NCBI GenBank assembly: GCA_001969505.1
Contig: LSSK01000666.1
Coordinates: 1-35,571 of the forward strand
Reading direction: 5' to 3'
Source: Zancudomyces culisetae
Lineage: Eukaryota; Kickxellomycota; Harpellomycetes; Harpellales; Legeriomycetaceae
DNA length: 35,571 nt
Below the pieces are notes generated by a model. That model searched no databases, had not been told where the DNA came from, and saw nothing but the letters and a program-made list of their open reading frames with translations. The first letter of the stretch is position 1, and every line of letters starts with the position of its first letter. The translations under genes and the position numbers were made by a program. Below are positions 8,601-14,917 of this stretch, piece by piece.

Positions 8601-10599
8601 AAAAGGAAAATCAAAGAAAAGTAAAGGAACTGCAGCTAAACGACGAGAATCCGATAAAAATGAACCATCGACTCTACAAAAAGCAGATCAGATGACTGAA
8701 GACCAATACAATAAACAACGACATGAACAAAAACTGTTAGCGGCTTCACAACCATCTTCACATGGTCTAGCAGGTACAGATGGACCTGTTTTTGTTGGTA
8801 ATGAGGAAGATGGTGAAGAGGAAGGTGAGGGTGAGGAAGAGCGTGAGTATGGCAGCCTGAAGCTTAACGTGTGGAAAACATACTTGACCTCATTGGGAGG
8901 CAGCAACTTCTGGATCACTGTTGTGGTTCTAGCGATAGCTAGTAGATTGATGTATATTTTCCAAAACTACTGGATAAGAATTTGGCTACAACAGCCACAG
9001 TCTGGCGACAATGATAAAAACATCCGCACTGCTCTTTACTACCTACAAGTGTATCTACTTATCGGCTTAATCTTTATTGCGTTGCAGCAGCTTTCCAACT
9101 ACGTCTTGTTCAAGGGAGGTTTGCGGAGTAGTCGCGATGTACATCTACGACTCATTCGTTCAGTTGCGAATGCTATCCCCTCTTTCTTTGATGTTACGCC
9201 AGTTGGTCGAATTTTAAACAGGTTTTCACGTGATACAATGCGATTGGATGAACGCACAGTTGAAAATTTCAGTTACATGCTAGTTAACGTCATCAGCTCC
9301 TTCACTGTTCTGGCTGTAATTGTATCTGTGGTTCCTATGTTTGTTGTTGTTGCCGCTCTGATTGCAGTTTTCTTTGTCAAAAGCTCGATTAAATATCTGA
9401 CAGCGACTAGGGAGGTCAAGCGTTTGGATTCAAATACTATTTCTCCCTTGATCAGTATTTTTGTCGAGCTCGGCGGGTCGGGCAGCTCTGTCATTAGATG
9501 CTTCAACAAATCTCATGACTACATTTTAGAAGTTGCTAGAAGAGTTGATACCAACAATAGATCCTACTACCTAGAGTGGGCTCTAAACCGATGGATTGGC
9601 GTCACCACCGATTCAATTGGATCTCTGGTTGGCTTTTTCTCAGCTCTTTTGATTGTGCTTGCTGTCGATTTTGCAGAAGGTGGCATTGATGCTGGTCTTG
9701 CGGGATTCACTCTGAGCTATGCATTGACTTTTAGTTCTCATGTGATGTGGATAGTTCGTGATTACGGTGAGCTAGAACTCAGTATGAACTGTATGGAGCG
9801 TATTTCCCAGTACTTTGAAGACAGACTGCCTCAACAAATTCAAATATTATCAGCTACACCACCACAACTTAATACCATTGATGACACTTCAGCGTGGCCT
9901 TCTACTGGTGAGTTGGTTGTAAAAAACCTTTGTGTAAAATATGACTCTAGCAAGACCTTGGCTCTCAAAAACATAAGCTTTACACTACCTGCGGGAAAGA
10001 CTCTGGCTGTTGTTGGCCGCACTGGTTCAGGCAAATCTACTCTAACTCTAGCTTTGCTTAGGTTGGTTGAGAGTATGCAGGGATCTCAAATCCTGATTGA
10101 TGGTGTCGATATTGCGTCTGTTTCTTTGTCTCAGCTGCGCCAAAGCATTACCATCATTCCACAGGACCCATTGCTATTCTCGGGATCGCTGCGACATAAC
10201 TTGGATCTCTTTGATGAATATACCAACGAGTACATACTAAACGCTATTGAGCAAACCAATTTGTTCCACGGAACCAATATTGACTCGCTTGATTTTATGA
10301 TCCAGGAAAAAGGTTCTAATTTATCCACCGGTCAGAAACAATTGGTTAGTCTAACGCGTGCCCTATTGCGCAAATCCAAAATCATTATTCTGGATGAAGC
10401 CACTGCTTCTATTGACTATCATACTGAACGTTCGCTGATTTCTGCCATCAAATCGCTAAACTCTGTACATGGCTGTTCCATCATAACTATTGCTCACAGA
10501 CTCAATACTGTAATTGATTATGACTATACTATGGTTCTTGATAAGGGAACTCTTTCTTCCTTTGTTCTGAACAAGACATCAGGTGGTACTACCGAATAA
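5632..10599 (+). CDS. ABCC/MRP-family full ABC transporter (Ybt1/Vmr1-like)
   Basis: A 1655-residue ABC exporter, probably vacuolar, of the class that pumps glutathione conjugates, bile acids or metal-thiol complexes using ATP. Order: an N-terminal TMD0-like part with several membrane helices (about 1-250); the linker; TMD1 from about 274 (SFISRLYFAWL); NBD1 with Walker A GKIGSGKT (773-780), signature LSGGQKQR (from 880) and Walker B LLLDD (D904, the usual ABCC aspartate in place of catalytic Glu); a long charged linker (about 985-1080); TMD2; NBD2 with Walker A GRTGSGKST (from 1462), signature LSTGQKQL and Walker B ILDEA (D1588, E1589). Length and TMD0 point to the Ybt1/Vmr1/Ycf1 branch rather than Yor1. 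The start is the first in-frame ATG; a second lies two codons on. It is head to head with a glutathione transferase. The substrate is not readable from sequence. Confidence 0.92.
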   Translation: MSMQQESFLNGLSTAIVCWTVVGLGFKTAKFLRKGLSNRGPTTLEEGDGTRGIEGESIYKQIDDFISNKDDRNAASGSLKLGEKDVDEPVTRARDNWRKTIIMSFGLTVLASVLYWKQALHQDTDEDADKEQGAVRMALAWSIMGVYTLCKVSSSTSSEGRIFGQRTTLVNVQTVIFMFASSVYELYRLIDVLVSGFEQENGRFTNAMGFSILRFLAVVVNALLVGLTYNKVRIEKVESLLVQQQDGGEATKRMGGNVYTSATKLVETPEYSASFISRLYFAWLNNVVKEAGRIKLDYIDLFKFQGKDLPGSNWEEYAATKKRYRNSSLLIKSILYLRWELIRQFSIGFMLTIVKFSGPFFLNKILTYLEDKNNEGGVESNRSVIYGYCVGMLIFTTIQYLLEGQSLWIGRRLSIKLKNALSCEIADKALNSIDSTSDIGPTEKDEKQKNDDGDAEENSRRKILNLVSTDLSRVTEVAAYLDFLVMLPIQAFVGIAYLYMLLGPASLCGVLIMICYYPFTKMIFNYMVDLETKLNLVSDKRMVAIGEMIGGMRAVKLFGWEDKFVDKITNLRSKQLEYLWKFLKMWVVVGVGSSILPMLVLYGSFVIYAVVLKNEMTSSVAFTSLAVFSILKTVFDMYPGFLTWSLGGLVSLRRIEGFIGNESYNLPDMKRKHTSESSDSSKDAATRNEYDFGFIDATLSWDYSRSQKKDKADENTPLLTPAGTPSSSTTVSLSANDENSHGSIGSDGDKKSNFKLRNLNIKFPKNKLTIIAGKIGSGKTSILRALIGEMKLVDGYIKYPTATTSTVMATHPGLGMNAMIGYVPQESWLRNATVRDNILFGSEYDVERYEQVLKMTALKADFRQLVNGDQSQVGERGITLSGGQKQRISLARALYSQAQYLLLDDVLSAVDSQTAHHIVHSCFDPSSRNKIMEGRTVVLVTHMIDLVVNYAGWVVVMKEGKVVEQGSDTSKFTYLSSISFENNQPAKSKRKGKSKKSKGTAAKRRESDKNEPSTLQKADQMTEDQYNKQRHEQKLLAASQPSSHGLAGTDGPVFVGNEEDGEEEGEGEEEREYGSLKLNVWKTYLTSLGGSNFWITVVVLAIASRLMYIFQNYWIRIWLQQPQSGDNDKNIRTALYYLQVYLLIGLIFIALQQLSNYVLFKGGLRSSRDVHLRLIRSVANAIPSFFDVTPVGRILNRFSRDTMRLDERTVENFSYMLVNVISSFTVLAVIVSVVPMFVVVAALIAVFFVKSSIKYLTATREVKRLDSNTISPLISIFVELGGSGSSVIRCFNKSHDYILEVARRVDTNNRSYYLEWALNRWIGVTTDSIGSLVGFFSALLIVLAVDFAEGGIDAGLAGFTLSYALTFSSHVMWIVRDYGELELSMNCMERISQYFEDRLPQQIQILSATPPQLNTIDDTSAWPSTGELVVKNLCVKYDSSKTLALKNISFTLPAGKTLAVVGRTGSGKSTLTLALLRLVESMQGSQILIDGVDIASVSLSQLRQSITIIPQDPLLFSGSLRHNLDLFDEYTNEYILNAIEQTNLFHGTNIDSLDFMIQEKGSNLSTGQKQLVSLTRALLRKSKIIILDEATASIDYHTERSLISAIKSLNSVHGCSIITIAHRLNTVIDYDYTMVLDKGTLSSFVLNKTSGGTTE

Positions 10600-10993
10600 A
10601 TGGGTTTTCATTTACATTTTCATTCACAGTTACGTTTTTCTTTTTTTTTTAATCTTTTCTATCTTTATGCTATATCAAGCTATGGGTTTATTTGGTATTT
10701 AAAAATAAAACTCTTTTGCAAAACCAGATTAAATTGGAAAAAGTAATAGTAGCAAACAAAAAGAAAAAAACATGTGTCAATCTCACATACCCTCCCCTTT
10801 TATCCTTATACCAGATATAAATATATATATACTAAATAATACAATAAGGAAAACATAGAAATACAGTAAAAAAGAACGTTTACTACTTTTCGGACCCTGA
10901 GGACACAAAGGAGTGTTATGCTTGGATAATTTATCGGGTTCTACTACGCACTTGATTTAATACTTTTCCTCATCCACAATCATTTGCTAATTC
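10600..10993. other. Convergent 3' region of ABC and RING genes
   Basis: 394 bp between two stop codons. It holds a T-run soon after the ABC stop, AT-rich stretches including alternating TA at about 10816-10831, and nothing gene-like. It must contain both polyadenylation sites, but no single signal stands out. Confidence 0.55.
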
Positions 10994-11500
10994 TTATACC
11001 GCTGGTTCAGCTAATCCTGGATGCAGGTTGACAGCACATTCAGGGCAGCTGGCAGCTACAGATAGTAGGTACGAATCCAAACAGGAAATATGAAATAGGT
11101 GGCTACAGGGTATCGAACGGATAGGAACTCCCTGTGGTATTTCTTTAGTACACAAAGCGCAAGTTATGCTCTCGCCATCTCGATTGTTACCGTGTTCGTC
11201 TAGCTTGTTCCAAAATATTATAGGAAACCGACTCAATTCTTGAGGAGAGCTAAACAGTGCCGGTGTGTATTTTGGCAACGACTCTATATGTTCATCCGTG
11301 TCACCAATACGAGACATTTCCACAATGTGGAATCCAGGTACAAGGCCAGGTACAGGTCTTTCTTGAGCAACTGCAGAATGTTCTGTTTGTTGTTCATTTT
11401 GCGCATCTTGGTTGTGTTTACTAGGCAGTTTTGATTTGATTAGATAACCGATCACTAGTACAAGTAATATTATAACAAAGCCAGTAGTCTTAGTCTCCAT
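10994..11500 (-). CDS. Membrane-anchored RING-H2 protein, probable E3 ubiquitin ligase
   Basis: A 168-residue protein with one N-terminal membrane helix (about residues 5-22, GFVIILLVLVIGYLI) and a C-terminal RING-H2 finger. The zinc ligands are C114, C117, C132, H134, H137, C140, C152 and C155 (CALC, CSHLFHISC, CPEC). Between them is a polar linker with the SLPKYTP segment seen in many fungal RING-H2 proteins. The layout (short anchor, cytosolic tail, distal RING-H2) is that of small ATL-type E3 ligases acting on membrane proteins. The start is the first in-frame ATG, just before the hydrophobic stretch. It converges on the ABC transporter. The membrane protein it targets, if any, cannot be told. 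The RING call is secure; no specific orthologue is recognised. Confidence 0.85.
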   Translation of the reverse strand: METKTTGFVIILLVLVIGYLIKSKLPSKHNQDAQNEQQTEHSAVAQERPVPGLVPGFHIVEMSRIGDTDEHIESLPKYTPALFSSPQELSRFPIIFWNKLDEHGNNRDGESITCALCTKEIPQGVPIRSIPCSHLFHISCLDSYLLSVAASCPECAVNLHPGLAEPAV

Positions 11501-12650
11501 TCTTATATAGAACTGCACTTTTTACTTTTTGGGAAATCCATAAGATTGTATTTACTTTTTTCTAAATTCTTTATTAAAAAGTTTGGCAATATATAATAAC
11601 TATTATTTATGTATATATATATATTACAAAAAAAAATAAAACTTGAATGACAACCACTTGACCATTAATGTATATTTTTCCAGATGCTAAAAATGTTATC
11701 TTTGTTTTTTCCGGAATAGCAATTCCACTAATGTATTTCATTTTTATACATAGTGGGGTTGTAATCCCCATTAAAAAAAAAGCATGAGTTTTGTAAAAGA
11801 GTTTTGCTAATAAATTAGCAATTGTGCATAGTTTATATTACATTAATTACATTGGGAATTATATTTTAGGAAGCAACCTGAATGACCTGAGAAAGTCAAA
11901 GGCAAATAGAATATAGGTAGCCAAGAGGAGTTGGAAAATGTGCACCAATTTTGATAAAAATATTAGGTAACCGTAGTATAATGGAGTCTTAGCTCATTAG
12001 AGTGTGGGGAAGAGGATAAGGGTGAGGGTGAGGAGGAGGAGGAGGAGGAGGAGGAAAGGGACATGAGGGGGAAGTAGGAATATTAAAAACGTCTTATTAC
12101 CTCAAATTTGTATTTATATCACCTGGAACAACTCGAAAAAGCAGTGCAAGTAATGCACAAGCTGTGACTAAACTGGGTAGCTCACTCCAGCCCCTATTCT
12201 TAAGTAAAAAAAAAAGAAAAAAGAAGGGAAAAGCAGTAACACCGTTTTCATCACATTCCACTGCCACAACTGCGCCATAAATGATACTTACATGCTAAAA
12301 AGGGTTACTGGAAATCAGGAGTCAAAATTTTTATAAGGATCGGTGCTGTTCTTTCTCTTTATTGTTAAATAGTCTGTGTTACCTGTGTCTACTGTGTTTT
12401 TTTTTTCCCGAACACTAATGAGATACTCTGGGTAATGAGAAAATGTAGCATCATATTTAGGTTTAATCGCAAAAGAAAAGCTATATCATACAATTATTAG
12501 AGCTGTAGTGATATATAAAGTATCTTGTCTTTCTACTGGATATTTCTTTTTTTTTTATTACTGTTATAACTGATTAGTATTACAAATCAACTTATACCTG
12601 TGTAGAAAATAGATAAACGCATATCTCAATTTTTAAATTGATATATCTAT

Positions 12651-12657
12651 TGAGTCA
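12651..12657 (+). promoter_or_regulatory. Gcn4/bZIP-type site TGAGTCA
   Basis: An exact match to the Gcn4/AP-1 core, about 520 bp upstream of the PLP-enzyme ATG and next to an imperfect hairpin. General amino-acid control of an amino-acid enzyme would be sensible, but a 7-mer can occur by chance in a window of this size. Confidence 0.3.
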
Positions 12658-13100
12658 CTAAACCTATTATTGAAAGATTAAAACAGTAAACAGCTGTTCT
12701 CCGTCCCCCTCCTCTCCATCTTATACTTATTTACTTTTGAGAATCTCAATACACTATTTATAATACGTTATATTTAACTTTTAATGTTCACATAACATGT
12801 CATCTTTATCGTTTTTTTATTGCTTATTTTTCATATTCATATTCACAATTCTCGAAAATTAATTCAGAGAAATAAACTATTTTACGAAACAGATGAAACT
12901 TGAACCAAGGGGGGGAATTGGGGGAGTGGGAGGCGAGATGGAAAGTAGAGAGATGATTAAATTGTAGATTTGTCCAATCCAACCATAAATCAAATATGCA
13001 AAAGAGTTTAAAAATAAAACAACGTAGAATTCCTGAAAAAAAGTATAAATTCACAATGATCTGGTCCAAGCCCCCACTCCTTTAAAAAGGAAACAAGGAA

Positions 13101-13160
13101 CAAAAAACAAAACAAAACAAAACAAAACAAACGAACAGACAGACAAACGGACAAATTAAA
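13101..13160 (+). repeat. AAAAC pentanucleotide repeat grading into GACA/GGACA repeats
   Basis: From about 13101 to 13131 the sequence has a five-base period (AAAAC, about five units); it then continues with GACAGACA and related units to about 13160. It ends 20 bp before the ATG of the PLP enzyme, so it is likely transcribed as an unstructured 5' leader. Confidence 0.7.
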
Positions 13161-13179
13161 AGGTGTTGGATTCTAAGAC

Positions 13180-14487
13180 ATGGAAAAACTTATGCCATAC
13201 GATATTGATGAAGCTCTTAAAGTACTTCCCGTACCACAAATAGGCGAATTGCCAACAGAATTTGGCAGAGAAATGCGAAAAGCGTTTATGCTCGACCCCG
13301 AATACCTTCCATTGAACCACGGATCGTACGGAACTACACCCAAGTACGTCGATGAATACGTTACCTACCTTGCCAAGTGTGCAGAGTATAACCCAGACAA
13401 GTTTATGCGGCATTCCATCCGACCTCTTATCGAAAACAGTTTGAAAAGAGTAGCACCAGTACTGGGAGTCGCCGACCATACAGAGCTTGTCTATGTGTTC
13501 TGTGCTACTGCTGGATTCAACACAGTTATCAAGAGTCTTAAGTTTGAACCTGGGGATGTAGTTCTAAGATATAACACAGCATATGGTGCTTGCTACAATA
13601 CCATTTCGTTTGTGAAGGATTCTGGTCTATGTGAGGCTGTTGACATCAACTTGAACTTCCCATGTTCGGACCAAGAAATCATTGACCGCACTATTGAAAC
13701 CATTAAAGAAGTAACTGGTAGCACTGGGAATGGCAAACGTATCAGACTTGCGCTTGTTGATGCCATAGGTTCGGTACCAGGAATTGTCTTTCCATTCCAA
13801 GAACTGGCCAAAGTATTCAGGAGTCATGGTATCCCCGTATTTTTGGACGCTGCACATGCAATTGGCCAAATAGATCTGGATATGGACAACTTGGATGTCG
13901 ATTATATGGTAACAAACGCCCACAAATGGATGTATGCAAGACGTGGGTGTGCGATAATGTACGTCAAGAAAGAATTACAAAAAGATATCTTTCCACTAAC
14001 AATTTCATGGGCATACGGAGACAACGAAGGTTTTAACGAATCGTTCTTGTGGCAGGGAACCATAGATTTTAGCCAGTATCTGTCCACCTGTGCAGCCCTT
14101 AATTTTATTGAAGCAGTCGGAGGATTGAAGAAGATCCAAAGTTATTGCAGAAACTTAGCACTGGAAGCTGCGTCGCTATTGGAATCAAAATATGGACTTG
14201 TGGGTATGTGCAGTGAACAAAACTCACATCAAATTGCACACATGATCAACGCAAAACTTCCTCTAGAACATGGAAATCCAATTCATGATGCTGTTGGTGC
14301 TGGGTTGTTGGACTCGATGTTGAAAAAGAAAAACATTATTGGTTCATTCTACCCACATAATGGTGCCTGGTGGGTAAGGTTGTCTGCACAGATCTATGTT
14401 TCTATTGAGGATTTCGATATATTTGGCAAGGAACTTTTGGAATCAATTAAAGAGGATATTGCTACCGAGACCGAGAAGCGAAAATAG
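13180..14487 (+). CDS. Class-V PLP-dependent enzyme (isopenicillin-N-epimerase/LolT/Egt2-like)
   Basis: A 435-residue fold-type I PLP enzyme of the aminotransferase class-V (NifS-like) superfamily. PLP-site residues are visible: D223 and H226 in VFLDAAHAIGQ, and the Schiff-base lysine K249 in TNAHKWMYA. The N-terminal LNHGSYGTTP block and the LWQGTIDFSQYL block (about residues 290-300) are typical of the isopenicillin-N-epimerase-like group. That group includes fungal LolT-type lyases and the ergothioneine enzyme Egt2 (hercynylcysteine sulfoxide lyase). The C-terminus ends in the SAQIYVSIEDFDIF block common to the group. The ATG is the first in frame, after a repeat-rich leader. No pathway partner lies nearby (no Egt1-like gene in the window), so the reaction (C-S lyase, desulfhydrase or epimerase) is open; the superfamily call is firm. 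Confidence 0.87.
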   Translation: MEKLMPYDIDEALKVLPVPQIGELPTEFGREMRKAFMLDPEYLPLNHGSYGTTPKYVDEYVTYLAKCAEYNPDKFMRHSIRPLIENSLKRVAPVLGVADHTELVYVFCATAGFNTVIKSLKFEPGDVVLRYNTAYGACYNTISFVKDSGLCEAVDINLNFPCSDQEIIDRTIETIKEVTGSTGNGKRIRLALVDAIGSVPGIVFPFQELAKVFRSHGIPVFLDAAHAIGQIDLDMDNLDVDYMVTNAHKWMYARRGCAIMYVKKELQKDIFPLTISWAYGDNEGFNESFLWQGTIDFSQYLSTCAALNFIEAVGGLKKIQSYCRNLALEAASLLESKYGLVGMCSEQNSHQIAHMINAKLPLEHGNPIHDAVGAGLLDSMLKKKNIIGSFYPHNGAWWVRLSAQIYVSIEDFDIFGKELLESIKEDIATETEKRK

Positions 14488-14917
14488 ATTTTTATGCTTG
14501 ATAAATTGATATGTTGGTATATTTTTTGTTTTTATCATTGTTTTTTTTTTGTTTGTTGTAGTGGGTCATATTTTGTTAGTAAATGCTGTTGATTTACAAA
14601 CTTAATGTATACATTAGCCTTGTTGGAGAACAAAAATTCAACTTTGATTAATATCAAGGTGAAATAAAGTATATTCTTGATTTTCTTTTTGATTTAATCA
14701 GTTAGTATTACATGTGTTTAAACTTTTGAAGGAATTAAAAAAAAAATAGTGATGCACAAACCCAGATCCAAAACTCCACAATACTTGAAGATCAATTAGC
14801 ATTGGAGTATTTTTCAAAAAAAAAAAATTTTTTTTTAATATAGTAGTGCTTTTTGTTAATCAAGTTAAATGTGAACTTGAAATTTAAATAGAAAAAGAAT
14901 AGCAAGAAAGAAAAAAA
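14488..14917. other. Tandem intergenic region before DBP6
   Basis: 430 bp holding the 3' region of the PLP-enzyme gene (T-rich) and the DBP6 promoter. The only striking element is the A12T10 tract at 14816-14837. No RNA gene or frame is supported. Confidence 0.55.
14816..14837. promoter_or_regulatory. A12T10 tract upstream of DBP6
   Basis: Twelve A followed by ten T, almost perfectly palindromic, 81-102 bp before the DBP6 ATG, where a nucleosome-free core promoter would be expected. Confidence 0.5.

Larger units (their letters stand above)
11501..13179. other. Divergent intergenic region between RING and PLP-enzyme genes
   Basis: 1.7 kb without a gene. A purine-rich stretch at about 12003-12082 contains a run of GGA triplets (about 12030-12055) flanked by GGG tracts. 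A second G-rich cluster lies at 12909-12932 (runs of seven, five and three G). An imperfect 12-bp hairpin with a two-base loop spans about 12621-12647, followed directly by a Gcn4-type TGAGTCA. The right end is a pentanucleotide repeat in the probable leader of the PLP-enzyme gene. Confidence 0.6.
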
